Positions 8,442-19,885 of a stretch of DNA of 64,000 nt are shown here, piece after piece. The notes under the pieces are model-generated. The model saw nothing but the letters and a program-made list of their open reading frames with translations, was not told the DNA's origin and made no database searches. The DNA comes from Marinobacter maritimus (GTDB lineage: Bacteria; Pseudomonadota; Gammaproteobacteria; Pseudomonadales; Oleiphilaceae). The stretch spans positions 62,001 to 126,000 of the forward strand of contig NZ_VCGW01000002.1 of the NCBI RefSeq assembly GCF_007671675.1, given 5' to 3'. A program made the translations under genes and the position numbers. Each line of letters starts with the position of its first letter. The first letter of the stretch is position 1.

Positions 8442-9719
8442 GTGAGCAATAAAGAATTGCAAGCACTCAAAGAACGCTATGTTGCAGCGGGCGCGGCAAG
8501 TCCCAATGAACAATTTGCCGACCACGCAACAAACGCAGAACTGTGGGACGCAGACGGCAAGCGCATGATCGACTTTGCCGGCGGTATCGGTGTACTCAAC
8601 ATTGGTCACCGACATCCGAAAGTGGTTGAGGCGGTAAAAGACCAGCTTGATAAACTGATGCACACCTGCCAGACGGTTATGTCCTATGAGGGCTACGTGC
8701 GTCTGGCACAGAAGCTCAGCGAAGTTTCACCGGTGAAAGGGCACGCCAAGGTCATGCTGGCTAACTCTGGTGCAGAAGCTCTGGAAAACGCCGTCAAAAT
8801 TGCACGTGCTGCTACCGGCCGTACGAACATCATCTGCTTCGACGGTGGTTATCACGGCCGTACCTTCATGACCATGGCCATGAACGGCAAGGCTGCACCT
8901 TACCAGACGGATTTTGGCCCTATGCCGGGAACCGTCTTCCGTGCACCTTACCCCGTGCCGTACCACGGCGTAAGCGAAGACGAAGCCCTGCGTGGGCTAA
9001 TGATGACCATGAAGGCAGATTCACCCGCAAACCAGACCGCCGCTATTGTTATTGAGCCGGTGCTGGGTGAGGGTGGTTTTTATCCTGCACCTGCGAGTTT
9101 CCTCAAGAAACTCCGCGAGATATGTGATGAAAACGGCATTCTGCTGATCGTCGACGAAGTTCAGAGCGGCTTTGGTCGTACCGGCAAGTTGTTTGCCATC
9201 GAGCACAGTGGTGTTGAGCCAGACATGATGACCATGGCCAAGAGTATGGCTGATGGCATGCCTATCTCGGCTATCGTCGGAACAGATAAACACATGGATG
9301 CCTCTGGCCCGAACTCGCTTGGTGGCACCTATACCGGTAGCCCCACCGCCTGTGCTGCCGCCTTGGCTGTATTCGACGTGTTCAGGGACGAGGATATTCT
9401 GGGTCAGAGCCAGCGTCTCGGCAAGAAGCTGGAAGTTTGCTTCACCAAGTGGCAAGAGCAGTTCACACATGTGGATAACGTCCGCTGCCTTGGCTCCATG
9501 GCGGCGTTCGAACTGGTCGAGAGCAAAGAAAACCGTAAGCCCATGCCGGAACTCGCAGCAGCGATTACGAAAAAGGCCAAAGAAAAGGGCCTGATTCTTC
9601 TGAGCTGTGGCATGTATGGCAACACCCTGCGCTTCCTGATGCCCGTCACCATTGAGGATAATATCCTTGAGGAAGGTCTGGCGATTCTTGAGGAAAGTAT
9701 GAAAGAAGCGGGCGCCTGA
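8442..9719 (+). CDS. gabT: 4-aminobutyrate aminotransferase (class III, PLP-dependent)
   Basis: A 425-residue class III aminotransferase that fits GabT in length (E. coli 426). GabT moves the amino group of GABA to 2-oxoglutarate, giving succinate semialdehyde. Visible signatures are the cofactor-binding NSGAEALENAVKIAR, GGYHGRT, the Asp in LLIVDEVQSGFGRTG, and the Schiff-base lysine in MTMAKS at about residue 267. The GTG at 8442 has AGGGAGA 9 bases upstream; the frame opening at 8370 would add an unlikely N-terminal tail. No gabD is adjacent. A strong terminator follows 18 bases after the stop, so this is probably a single-gene unit. Related diamine or beta-alanine transaminases are possible alternatives. 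Confidence 0.87.
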   Translation: MSNKELQALKERYVAAGAASPNEQFADHATNAELWDADGKRMIDFAGGIGVLNIGHRHPKVVEAVKDQLDKLMHTCQTVMSYEGYVRLAQKLSEVSPVKGHAKVMLANSGAEALENAVKIARAATGRTNIICFDGGYHGRTFMTMAMNGKAAPYQTDFGPMPGTVFRAPYPVPYHGVSEDEALRGLMMTMKADSPANQTAAIVIEPVLGEGGFYPAPASFLKKLREICDENGILLIVDEVQSGFGRTGKLFAIEHSGVEPDMMTMAKSMADGMPISAIVGTDKHMDASGPNSLGGTYTGSPTACAAALAVFDVFRDEDILGQSQRLGKKLEVCFTKWQEQFTHVDNVRCLGSMAAFELVESKENRKPMPELAAAITKKAKEKGLILLSCGMYGNTLRFLMPVTIEDNILEEGLAILEESMKEAGA

Positions 9720-9737
9720 GATTTAGCATCTGCTGGT

Positions 9738-9769
9738 AAAAAAGCCGAACCTCAGGGTTCGGCTTTTTT
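9738..9769 (+). terminator. Intrinsic terminator after gabT
   Basis: Stem GCCGAACC / GGTTCGGC (9744-9751 with 9756-9763) with a 4-base loop, followed by TTTTTT. An A-run lies in front of the stem, so it may work in both directions. Confidence 0.92.
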
Positions 9770-9820
9770 ATGTCGTTCGTCGTATACTGCCTTCAGTTGT
9801 TTCACCAACCAGGCATAATC

Positions 9821-10582
9821 ATGACCTCACCGAACACCACCACATCCGCGCCCGACCATAAGCCCAGACCCTGGGTTGATCTGCTGGTCAGTATTATCAT
9901 TCCCTCCGTTATTCTGATGAAATTCAGCGGCGATGAGCATCTTGGCAGCGTTAACGCTCTGATTCTCGGACTTGCGTTTCCCCTAGGCTGGGGGCTGTTC
10001 GAGCTGGTCCGCTACAACAAGAAGAATTTTATCGCTTTGCTGGGTCTGGTGAGTGTAGGGCTAACCGGTGGTATCGGTTTGCTGGAGCTGGATGCCGGTT
10101 GGTTAGCGGTAAAAGAAGCCGCTATTCCCGCAATTATTGGCCTGGCCGTACTTGTGTCCACCCGCACAAAATACCCGTTGGTGCGCACGCTGCTTTATAA
10201 CCCGAACGTGCTTGATGTTAAAAAGATCCACGGAGCGCTGGAAGAAAAGAATTGTGTAGGGCAGTTTGAAGCGCGCTTGTTGAAGGCCAGCTATTTCTTC
10301 GCCGGCACCTTTCTGTTCTCATCCATCATGAACTACGTTCTCGCCCGCTGGATTGTGGTCAGCCCCTCAGGTACCCAGGCCTTCAACGAGGAGCTCGGCA
10401 GAATGACCCTGGTCAGTTATCCGATGATCGCCATCCCTTCCATGGTGATGATGATGCTTATCTTCTACTACCTGTGGAGAACCATCCGTCGCCTGACAGG
10501 TTATACGCTGGAGGAGGTGATGGCGCCGCACTTGGCAGAGAAAGAGAAAGCCAAGCCCTCAGGCTCTTCCTCTGGTAAATAG
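9821..10582 (+). CDS. VC0807-family inner-membrane protein
   Basis: A 253-residue integral membrane protein. After a short polar N-terminus (Thr/Pro-rich) there are about six hydrophobic segments, beginning with LLVSIIIPSVILMKF and ending with MIAIPSMVMMMLIFYYLW. The tail is charged and Ser-rich. It matches my memory of the VC0807 family, which has no established function; intracellular-septation-like proteins have a similar fold pattern. The ATG at 9821 is preferred over the frame opening at 9770, because the earlier codons overlap the gabT terminator. It stands alone between two terminators. Confidence 0.7.
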   Translation: MTSPNTTTSAPDHKPRPWVDLLVSIIIPSVILMKFSGDEHLGSVNALILGLAFPLGWGLFELVRYNKKNFIALLGLVSVGLTGGIGLLELDAGWLAVKEAAIPAIIGLAVLVSTRTKYPLVRTLLYNPNVLDVKKIHGALEEKNCVGQFEARLLKASYFFAGTFLFSSIMNYVLARWIVVSPSGTQAFNEELGRMTLVSYPMIAIPSMVMMMLIFYYLWRTIRRLTGYTLEEVMAPHLAEKEKAKPSGSSSGK

Positions 10583-10620
10583 TTCTCTAATTCAATAATT
10601 TACCGGCGTTTTCCGGGAAC

Positions 10621-10658
10621 AAAAAACGGCCAGGGTGGTGATACCCTGGCCGTTTTTT
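10621..10658. terminator. Bidirectional terminator between the VC0807-family gene and gyrB
   Basis: A 10-bp stem (10627-10636 with 10643-10652) around a 6-base loop, with six A before and six T after. It can end both the plus-strand membrane-protein gene and the minus-strand gyrB, whose stop is 20 bases away. Confidence 0.93.
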
Positions 10659-10677
10659 GTTACTGCTTAAAACGTTA

Positions 10678-13173
<2,496 letters not shown>

Positions 13174-14307
13174 TTATTCTTCCTTCAATTTTCCATGTTC
13201 CACGTGGAACATTCGATAATCAGGTATCTGCCTACCCTGCCACAGAGACTCCGGATCGGGATGCTCAATGGAGGTAATGAATACCTGGCAACGCAATGCC
13301 TGTAACTTGCGAGCCAACATCGTTCGATGGCTCTCATCCAGTTCGGCGTTAATGTCATCGACCAGAAAGCTGACCTGCTTTCCAAGATCATTCAACACCA
13401 TGCTCTGGGCAATCTTCATCAGAATAACGAGAGTTTTTTGCTGGCCGCGAGAAAAGGTTTCCGCCACCGGCCGTCCCTGAAATCTGATCCGGATGTCCGC
13501 CCGGTTTGGCCCATAGAGCGTATGCCCCATGCGAGCTTCCTGCTCCCTGTGCCGAACAAGTACATCTACCAGGGACTGACTGGTATCCCACCCGGGATAA
13601 AACTCAAGCTTCAACCCCTCCGTCCAATTCATATCTACTTCATGAACCAGACTGTCAAATGCGCTTTTGAATTGATCAAAGGCGATTTTCCGAGCCTCGC
13701 TTATTCTCTCGCTCAGTGCCGCGTACTGCGTATCCCAGATGCGCAACAAGGATTCGTCCAGTCTACCATTTCTCAGCGTTTGATTCCGCTGTGATGTGAC
13801 TCTCTGACACTGTTGCCAACTCGATGCGAAAGAAGGTTCCACGTGGAACACTGCCCAGTCGAGGAATTGTCGACGCTTCCCAGGTCCTCCGGCGACAATA
13901 TCAAATACGCCCGGATCAATAACCGAGACGGGTAGATGCTTGGCAAGAGAAGACAAACTTCGAACGCCTTCGCCATCTACCCGAAGCGTGGTTTCTTTCT
14001 GGGCAACATCCCGGGAGATACCTAAGCGGTGAGCAAGCACTCCAGTGGATCGCGCATTGCGTTCCTTATCAAACCCGTGATCGAGACCACCAAACACCGT
14101 GAATCGCTGTTGCCCATGTTGGACAACAGCCTGATGGCGATTGATGCGGAACGAACGTCCAAGACCCAAATAACCAATCGCCTCAAGAACGCTTGTTTTG
14201 CCGCTTCCGTTTGCACCATGAAGAAAATTGAAAGACGGCGAGAACGACGCGGGTTCATCTGGTGACAGGTTGCGAAAAAACTCGGTATGAAGTTTTACCA
14301 GCGCCAT
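13174..14307 (-). CDS. recF: DNA replication/repair protein RecF
   Basis: A 377-residue RecF, an SMC-like ATPase that helps RecFOR load RecA at single-strand gaps. The Walker A motif HGANGSGKTSVLEAIGYL follows the N-terminal strand segment. The signature FSRGQQKTL and the Walker B segment SFLVDDINAELD are in the C-terminal half. The ATG at 14307 gives the usual N-terminus MALVKLHTEFF; the frame extends 9 codons further without family support. Two parS-like palindromes are embedded in its coding sequence. It is separated from the upstream kinase gene by a terminator, so it probably has its own promoter. Confidence 0.96.
   Translation of the reverse strand: MALVKLHTEFFRNLSPDEPASFSPSFNFLHGANGSGKTSVLEAIGYLGLGRSFRINRHQAVVQHGQQRFTVFGGLDHGFDKERNARSTGVLAHRLGISRDVAQKETTLRVDGEGVRSLSSLAKHLPVSVIDPGVFDIVAGGPGKRRQFLDWAVFHVEPSFASSWQQCQRVTSQRNQTLRNGRLDESLLRIWDTQYAALSERISEARKIAFDQFKSAFDSLVHEVDMNWTEGLKLEFYPGWDTSQSLVDVLVRHREQEARMGHTLYGPNRADIRIRFQGRPVAETFSRGQQKTLVILMKIAQSMVLNDLGKQVSFLVDDINAELDESHRTMLARKLQALRCQVFITSIEHPDPESLWQGRQIPDYRMFHVEHGKLKEE
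13196..13211. other. parS: parS site 1 (ParB-binding palindrome)
   Basis: A perfect 16-bp palindrome, TGTTCCACGTGGAACA, inside the 3' end of recF. It matches the parS consensus of pseudomonads and relatives, where such sites cluster close to oriC. ParB from this window is the expected ligand. Confidence 0.92.
13835..13850. other. parS: parS site 2 (ParB-binding, one base off consensus)
   Basis: GGTTCCACGTGGAACA, identical to parS site 1 except for the first base. It lies in the middle of recF, 639 bp from site 1. The 14-bp core GTTCCACGTGGAAC is intact, so ParB binding is likely. Confidence 0.85.
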
Positions 14308-14354
14308 AGAAGGGACAGCTCGTCGCGGCAGCAAGAGGAATGGAGGATCTCCAC

Positions 14355-14395
14355 GAAAAAAGGCAGCATCTCACTGCTTTGTGAAATGCTGCCTT
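14355..14395 (-). terminator. Intrinsic terminator between the ABC1 kinase gene and recF
   Basis: Read on the minus strand, a stem AGGCAGCAT paired with ATGCTGCCT (14361-14369 with 14386-14394) has an inner TCAC/GTGA pairing and is followed by TTTTTT. It separates dnaA-dnaN-kinase from recF-gyrB. Confidence 0.88.
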
Positions 14396-14429
14396 AGTGT
14401 ACAAAACCATACCGCTGAAGGCGACCGCC

Positions 14430-15704
14430 TCAGTGAAGCATATTCAATCGCTCATCCATGAACACGTCCATTTCCGGAGCCAGAATATGAACATAGCGAT
14501 CAAAATACAGGAACTGCTTCAGCAACAAGGCAAACTCCCGCGGGAAGTGCAGGCCGTGGCTTTCACCCACCTTCACCATGTCCATCAGAATGCTGTTCAC
14601 ATCGTCTTCTGCCTGATCGGCCTGATAGGGCACATGGTCCGGAACCATCTTATCCATCTGCTGGTAAAGCTTACGCAAGTCCGCTGCCAAATCTTCTGTC
14701 TTGACAGTATGGTTGGTAATGCCAATGCGGATCATCGCCTCAGCCATGCCGTCAAAGTTGCCCACCATCACCGATGAAATAAAATCGCTGACAGCCTGCC
14801 AAGTATCCGGGCGAATCCGCCCTACAATACCAAAGTCAATGAAGCCTACTCGACCATCTTTTAATACCATGAGATTACCGGCGTGCACGTCGGCATGGAA
14901 AAATTCGCACTGGGTAAGGCTGGCAAACCAGGTATTCATGGCCGTGATCAGCGTCCGCTCCGGATCTTTGGCGTAGCCCCGGATACTTTCAAGATCGGTT
15001 AAAGGCACACCGTAGAACCGTTCCATGGTCAATATTCTTCGGGTGCTGCAATGCTCGTAAACCAGAGGGACCGTCGCATCTTCGTTATGAGTATCGTGCA
15101 GGAAATTACGGAACACCTTGAGGTTATTTGCTTCCTTGATGAAATCACATTCTTCCATCATGGTGCGCTGGATTTCTTCCACGATACCGGACAGCGACGT
15201 CCAGGAGAGCTTTGGCGCCAGGGTTTCAAGAACGCGTGCCGAGAGGTACAGGAAGTTCAGATCCGTCAGCAAAATATTCTCAACGCCCGGCTTTTGCACT
15301 TTGATCACAACATCTTCACCGGTAACCAACCGCGCCGCGTGCACCTGTGCAATCGAGGCAGAAGCCAGGGCCACCGGATCGATTTCGGAGAACACCTCAT
15401 CAATTGGCCGATCCAGTTCCGCACGGATAATTCGTTTGATCACACCAAACGGGAGGTTAGGAGTCCGATCCAGACAGTACTGAAACTCTTCAACATATTC
15501 TTTCGGGAAGAAGGTCGGGGAGCTGGCGATGAATTGCCCCAGCTTGATGTAGGTTGCGCCCAGGGATTCAAACGTCTGACGCAGTAAACGTGGAGCAGGG
15601 GGCCGCTCACCCCCGACCCATTTGGCACCCGTCCGACCCAAAACAGAAAGTGTTTGTCCGATTCTGAAAGCGCCTTTGATTCCGTTCGTTACGGTGCCCA
15701 TCAT
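14430..15704 (-). CDS. ABC1/UbiB-family atypical protein kinase
   Basis: A 424-residue member of the ABC1/ADCK/UbiB family. The family motif KLGQF occurs near residue 53, and an Ala-rich nucleotide loop ALASASIAQVHAARL follows. The lysine is in VVIKVQKPG, the catalytic-loop-like segment in FFHADVHAGNLMVL, and the DFG equivalent in GFIDFGIVG. Relatives support ubiquinone synthesis or lipid handling as ATPases rather than classical kinases. The C-terminal membrane anchor of UbiB is not obvious, so this is probably a UbiB paralogue. It begins 7 bases after the dnaN stop and is followed by a terminator, so it appears to be the last gene of a dnaA-dnaN operon. Its role there is unknown. Confidence 0.87.
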   Translation of the reverse strand: MMGTVTNGIKGAFRIGQTLSVLGRTGAKWVGGERPPAPRLLRQTFESLGATYIKLGQFIASSPTFFPKEYVEEFQYCLDRTPNLPFGVIKRIIRAELDRPIDEVFSEIDPVALASASIAQVHAARLVTGEDVVIKVQKPGVENILLTDLNFLYLSARVLETLAPKLSWTSLSGIVEEIQRTMMEECDFIKEANNLKVFRNFLHDTHNEDATVPLVYEHCSTRRILTMERFYGVPLTDLESIRGYAKDPERTLITAMNTWFASLTQCEFFHADVHAGNLMVLKDGRVGFIDFGIVGRIRPDTWQAVSDFISSVMVGNFDGMAEAMIRIGITNHTVKTEDLAADLRKLYQQMDKMVPDHVPYQADQAEDDVNSILMDMVKVGESHGLHFPREFALLLKQFLYFDRYVHILAPEMDVFMDERLNMLH

Positions 15705-15711
15705 AGTATTC

Positions 15712-16815
15712 CTAAAGCCTCATCGGCATAACCACATAGAGGCAGCGGTTATCGATTTGAGATTCAATCAGTGCGCTGCTGTTTGGATTGGAGAGGGTTA
15801 TCTTCACCTGATCCTCTTCCAGCGCGTTCATTACATCCACCAGATAGCCTACATTAAAACCGATCTGCAGGGATTCGCCCTGATAGTCAACCGGGAGCGC
15901 ATCTTCGGCCTGTTCCTGATCCGGATTATTGGCAAATACCTGAAGCTCATTTGTCGCCAGATTCAGGCGAACGCCACGAATGTTCTCGTGGGAGAGAATG
16001 CCCGCCCGCTGAAGCGTGTTTTTCAGAGTGGCACGGTCTGCCAGAACGATCTTGTCGCCACCACGGGGAATCACACGGTTGTAGTCCGGGAACTTGCCTT
16101 CAATGAGCTTGGAGGTAAACGTGTAAGAGCCCACGGTCGCGCGCAGATGATTGTCGCCGATAACCAGCGTGACGGGGGTTTCCGCATCGTCCAGCAAACG
16201 TGAAAGCTCCAGAACGCCTTTGCGGGGCACGATAACCTGACGTGGTTCAGCGCAACCGGTATCCAGCTCGACGTGAGCCATGGCCAGCCGGTGGCCATCT
16301 GTTGCCACTGTACGTACATGATCCTTGTCCACTTCCAGCAAGAGCCCGTTCAGATAATAACGGACGTCCTGTTGCGCCATGGCGAAGGCAGTGGCGTCGA
16401 ACATTCGCCGCAACTCCTTCTGCGGCAGTTCCAAGCGGAAACTCTCGGGCTCATCTTCCACATTCGGGAAGTGCTCTGCGGGCAATGTGGAAAGCGTGAA
16501 ATGGCTTGCGCCGCATCGCACATGAAGCCGATCGCCCTCAAGCACCAGCTCTATCGGGGCTTCATCGCCCAGCGCACGGCAGATATCTGAAAGCTTTCGA
16601 GCCGGAACGGTAATCCGTCCGGGCTGGTCCACATGGACAGGTGTAACCCGTCCCACCAGCTCAACTTCCATATTCGTACCGGTCAGGACCAGTGTATTGT
16701 CTTCGGCCACCAGCAGCACGTTAGACAGTACTGGCATGGTTTGCTTTTTCTCAACAACACCGGCAATGCTTTGCAACGGTGTGAGCAAGGATTCACGGCT
16801 GATCGTCAGTTTCAT
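15712..16815 (-). CDS. dnaN: DNA polymerase III beta subunit (sliding clamp)
   Basis: A 367-residue clamp, the usual length. It begins MKLTISRESLLTPLQ and ends with the conserved YVVMPMRL. The dimeric ring tethers DNA polymerase III and other partners to DNA. The ATG at 16815 gives the canonical start; the frame runs 16 codons further upstream without family support. The gene lies 71 bases downstream of dnaA and 7 bases upstream of the ABC1-type kinase gene. Confidence 0.98.
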   Translation of the reverse strand: MKLTISRESLLTPLQSIAGVVEKKQTMPVLSNVLLVAEDNTLVLTGTNMEVELVGRVTPVHVDQPGRITVPARKLSDICRALGDEAPIELVLEGDRLHVRCGASHFTLSTLPAEHFPNVEDEPESFRLELPQKELRRMFDATAFAMAQQDVRYYLNGLLLEVDKDHVRTVATDGHRLAMAHVELDTGCAEPRQVIVPRKGVLELSRLLDDAETPVTLVIGDNHLRATVGSYTFTSKLIEGKFPDYNRVIPRGGDKIVLADRATLKNTLQRAGILSHENIRGVRLNLATNELQVFANNPDQEQAEDALPVDYQGESLQIGFNVGYLVDVMNALEEDQVKITLSNPNSSALIESQIDNRCLYVVMPMRL

Positions 16816-16886
16816 GTCACTCAGCTTTCTATTGTTGGAAGGATGAATGTTGTGTCGCCTCACAAGGTCACGCGAAACAACCCGAT

Positions 16887-18353
16887 TCAGGTGGTCAGCA
16901 ACCTCATAAAGTTCTGGTAGTCTTCGCGGATGCCCGGGTCAGTTTCCTTAAGCTCCACGATCTTCTTGCACGCATGCAAAACCGTTGTATGGTCACGACC
17001 GCCAAACGCATCCCCGATTTCCGGGAGACTGTGATTGGTCAGTTCCTTCGAGAGTGACATTGCCACTTGCCGGGGCCGGGTCACCACACGGGTTCGCCTC
17101 TTAGAGTGCAGGTCTGCAACCTTGATCTTGTAGTACTCAGCCACTGTGCGCTGAATATTATCAATGCTCACCTGTTTTTCATGCAGGGCAAGCAGATCTT
17201 TCAGGCTTTCGCGGATAAACGGCGGCGTAATTTCAGAGCCCGTGAAGTGAGCATTCGCTATCACCAGGCGCAGCGCCCCTTCCAGTTCTCTTACGTTAGA
17301 CCGGATCTTCTGGGCAATAAAAAAAGCCGCTTCGCTGCTGAGTTTCACGTTAACCTGGTCGGCTTTCTTCATCAGGATTGCGACCCGCGTTTCCAGCTCA
17401 GGTGGCTCAACCATAACCGTCAAACCCCAGCCAAAACGGGACTTGAGGCGCTCCTCCATATCCACAATTTCTTTCGGAAACCGGTCACAGGTTACGATTA
17501 CCTGCTGCCCACCTTCAAGAAGCGCATTAAAGGTATGAAAGAACTCTTCCTGAGAGCGCTCTTTACGGGCGAAAAACTGAATATCATCGATCAGCAACGC
17601 ATCAACCGACCGGTAATACCGCTTGAATTCATTGATGGCATTCAGTTGCAACGCTTTCACCATATCGGCAACGAACCGCTCAGACCGCAAATAAGCCACC
17701 TTTGCGTTGGGATTGCGTCGCACAATATCATTTCCGATTGCGTGCATCAGGTGGGTTTTACCCAGGCCAACACCACCATATAAAAACAGTGGGTTATATG
17801 CACCACCGGGGTTTTCCGCTACCTGCATCGAGGCTGCGCGGGCAAGCTGGTTTGACTTGCCCTCAACAAAGGTCTCAAAGGTAAAGCCTTCATTAAGAAA
17901 GCTCTGGTGTTTGATATCGCCTTCTACCTGAACTGGCCGCCGCCCACCGTTCGACCGGTATTCATTAAGCTGTGCCTGGCGGTTGCCACCGGAGGTTGCC
18001 GCAATGCCTTTTTCTTCTTCAGTAACCCTGCCGCCCGATTCTTCCTGAACCCGTTTGACAGAATCCTGCTGAACCAGTTCCGAACGCAGCACCGGCTCAC
18101 TTTCACGGGGAGCAGATCCAACTTTCATTCCGACTCTAGGAGCCTGACCACCGTTCAGATCCTTGAGCACCTCTTCTATACGCCGGAGGTACTTTTCATT
18201 GACCCAGTCCATAACAAAACGATTGGGCGCAAACAGCATCAATTGCCCTTCACGGTCATCGGACTGAAGGGGCCGCAACCAGGTATTGAACTGTTGTGCG
18301 GGAAACTCGTCCCGGAGTACTTCAAGACATTGATGCCACATACTGTTCGGCAC
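16887..18353 (-). CDS. dnaA: Chromosomal replication initiator protein DnaA
   Basis: A 488-residue DnaA, the AAA+ initiator that binds DnaA boxes at oriC, opens the duplex and recruits DnaB. Domain I ([24 protein letters not shown]) is followed by a variable, Gln/Arg-rich domain II. The Walker A motif [10 protein letters not shown] is near residue 192, Walker [11 protein letters not shown] near 250, and the C-terminal box-binding signature ends in [15 protein letters not shown]. The GTG at 18353 is chosen because it gives the family N-terminus PNSMWHQC and has GGGAG about 10 bases upstream. The frame opens 24 codons earlier, at 18425. Confidence 0.97.
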   Translation of the reverse strand: MPNSMWHQCLEVLRDEFPAQQFNTWLRPLQSDDREGQLMLFAPNRFVMDWVNEKYLRRIEEVLKDLNGGQAPRVGMKVGSAPRESEPVLRSELVQQDSVKRVQEESGGRVTEEEKGIAATSGGNRQAQLNEYRSNGGRRPVQVEGDIKHQSFLNEGFTFETFVEGKSNQLARAASMQVAENPGGAYNPLFLYGGVGLGKTHLMHAIGNDIVRRNPNAKVAYLRSERFVADMVKALQLNAINEFKRYYRSVDALLIDDIQFFARKERSQEEFFHTFNALLEGGQQVIVTCDRFPKEIVDMEERLKSRFGWGLTVMVEPPELETRVAILMKKADQVNVKLSSEAAFFIAQKIRSNVRELEGALRLVIANAHFTGSEITPPFIRESLKDLLALHEKQVSIDNIQRTVAEYYKIKVADLHSKRRTRVVTRPRQVAMSLSKELTNHSLPEIGDAFGGRDHTTVLHACKKIVELKETDPGIREDYQNFMRLLTT

Positions 18354-18490
18354 GACAGTCCGCTCCCGATAACCCATAGATTTCTCAAACCGGACAAGGG
18401 GCGTCCGATTCCGAAAGATGACCACGGATTCTAACCCGCCGGCTCCCCCAGTGAAAGAGTAAACGCCTCATCATAAACAGCCTGTGGAAA

Positions 18491-18518
18491 TTTATAATGT
18501 TATTTATCAATTTGTTAA
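18491..18518 (-). promoter_or_regulatory. Candidate dnaA promoter
   Basis: On the minus strand, TTAACA (18518-18513) and TATAAA (18496-18491) are separated by 16 bases, each one base off consensus. A DnaA-box-like TGTGGAAAT (18483-18491) touches the -10, consistent with DnaA autorepression. Confidence 0.6.
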
Positions 18519-18927
18519 CGAGTTATATACAACCTTGTGTACAGAAATTTCTTTGCAATAGAGTTACTCACACACCTGTGTGTACAACCGGCCACCAACC
18601 CTGTGTGCAAACCAGGGAAGTGCAGTGGATAACTGGGCACATTCCAGCAACCGCAACTTCTCCACAATCCGTCATGCGCTTATGCACAGGGCCCAAGGGT
18701 ACTTTTGCTCAGCCTTATGAATGCCCCAATATACTGATTCAAATGAGATAAAATGGCTTTTCCACAGAAAATAGCCTGCGTAATAACAGTAATAATAGAT
18801 CTTTAAAAGAATTCTAAAGAAACCTATAAATACTGTTACTCAACACAGGGCGCTGAAATTTCCGTAGCTTTTCGCAACCTCCTGAAGATCACAATTTCGC
18901 ATCGGCACAAGCGCGTACCAATAAACA

Positions 18928-18956
18928 TTGAACCCGCGACAGAATTTGCATAGAAT
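18928..18956 (+). promoter_or_regulatory. Candidate rpmH promoter
   Basis: TTGAAC (18928-18933), a 17-base spacer, then TAGAAT (18951-18956). It lies about 75 bases before the rpmH ATG. The near-consensus layout suits a strongly expressed ribosomal gene. Confidence 0.72.
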
Positions 18957-19030
18957 GCCGCTCCTGTTTTGGTTATTAATTTTTAAGCCAACTCCCGAAT
19001 GTCCAACACACGAATTGTGAGATAGTCACC

Positions 19031-19165
19031 ATGAAAAGAACGTTTCAACCAAGCGTCCTGAAGCGTAAGCGCGTTCACGGTTTCCGTGCCCGTATGGCAA
19101 CTGCCAACGGCCGCAAGGTAATTTCCCGTCGTCGTGCCAAAGGCCGTGCACGTCTGTCCGCGTAA
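19031..19165 (+). CDS. rpmH: 50S ribosomal protein L34
   Basis: A 44-residue, highly basic protein starting [18 protein letters not shown] and ending GRARLSA, the standard L34. It is part of the large ribosomal subunit. It is the first gene of the plus-strand set moving away from oriC, followed 15 bases later by rnpA. Confidence 0.98.
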   Translation: MKRTFQPSVLKRKRVHGFRARMATANGRKVISRRRAKGRARLSA

Positions 19166-19180
19166 TCTGTCGTTCGCCTC

Positions 19181-19588
19181 ATGAAGGCTTTGAATTTTCC
19201 GAAATCGCATCGTCTACTGCGACCAGCTGATTACGGCAAAGTCTTCAACGACGTACAGTTAAAGGTTCCGCACAAAAATTTTCTGATCCTGGCAACTCCG
19301 AATAATCTCGGACATGCCAGGATCGGTCTTGTTTTTGCAAAAAAGAACCTGAAACTTTCAGTACAGCGAAACCGGATCAAACGCCAAGTGCGGGAAACAT
19401 TCCGGCATCAGCCTGAGCTTCCTGGAATGGATATTATTATTCTGGGGCGTCAAGGGCTTGCAGCTATGGATAATCAAGCTGTTCGCCTGTCTCTGAATGG
19501 CCTTTGGCAGCGGCTAGCGAAAAAGTATCATCAGCTCCCCACATCTAAACCTGCAGTATCGTCATCTGCCGGTGAGGGAACAGGTTAA
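19181..19588 (+). CDS. rnpA: Ribonuclease P protein component
   Basis: A 135-residue basic protein that supports RNase P RNA in trimming the 5' ends of precursor tRNAs. The family signature is visible as [18 protein letters not shown] around residues 60-78. The length fits the family (about 110-140), with a Ser/Pro-rich C-terminal tail. Its TAA overlaps the yidD ATG by one base. Confidence 0.96.
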   Translation: MKALNFPKSHRLLRPADYGKVFNDVQLKVPHKNFLILATPNNLGHARIGLVFAKKNLKLSVQRNRIKRQVRETFRHQPELPGMDIIILGRQGLAAMDNQAVRLSLNGLWQRLAKKYHQLPTSKPAVSSSAGEGTG

Positions 19589-19881
19589 TGCGTAACTTGC
19601 TGCTTCTGCCTATCCGCTTTTACCAATATGCCATTAGTCCTCTGATGGCTAGCCATTGCCGCCATTACCCCACCTGCTCACAATACGCTGTGGAAGCCAT
19701 AACTCATCACGGTGCGCTGAAAGGTCTGTATCTTTCTGCGAAACGCTTACTGAGATGCCATCCATGGGCAGAAGGCGGATATGATCCGGTGCCGGGTACC
19801 ATGCAATCCGGGCAAGAAGAAGCGATCGATTGCTGTTCGCAGGCTGACCACTCCTCAATAACAACCCAGACCAGACAGTAA
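19588..19881 (+). CDS. yidD: Membrane protein insertion efficiency factor YidD
   Basis: A 97-residue YidD. The family pattern YQYAISPL, followed by [15 protein letters not shown] and [17 protein letters not shown], is clear. It assists YidC-dependent insertion at the inner face of the membrane. It sits in the conserved rnpA-yidD-yidC order, overlapping rnpA and 4 bases from yidC. The tail after VPG is longer than usual, polar and probably disordered. Confidence 0.95.
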   Translation: MRNLLLLPIRFYQYAISPLMASHCRHYPTCSQYAVEAITHHGALKGLYLSAKRLLRCHPWAEGGYDPVPGTMQSGQEEAIDCCSQADHSSITTQTRQ

Positions 19882-19885
19882 CCTT

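Larger units (their letters stand above)
18426..18960. other. oriC: Probable chromosomal replication origin oriC
   Basis: The non-coding stretch between dnaA and rpmH, where pseudomonads keep oriC. DnaA-box matches are TTATGCACA (18680-18688) and TTTTCCACA (18758-18766), both fitting TTWTNCACA. Near matches are TTCTCCACA (18658-18666), AGTGGATAA (18624-18632, reverse) and TGTGGAAAT (18483-18491, reverse). AT-rich segments at about 18488-18530 and 18775-18840 could be the unwinding element. A short palindrome of ACACAC and GTGTGT lies in the middle, near 18570-18585. Genes on the two sides point away from this region, as expected for leading-strand bias. No protein is credible in the small open frames here. 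Confidence 0.85.

Noticed and set aside
18497-18751. An 84-codon open frame within the dnaA-rpmH gap
   Set aside because: It lies across the DnaA boxes, has no ribosome site and no protein-like composition; the stretch is better read as oriC.
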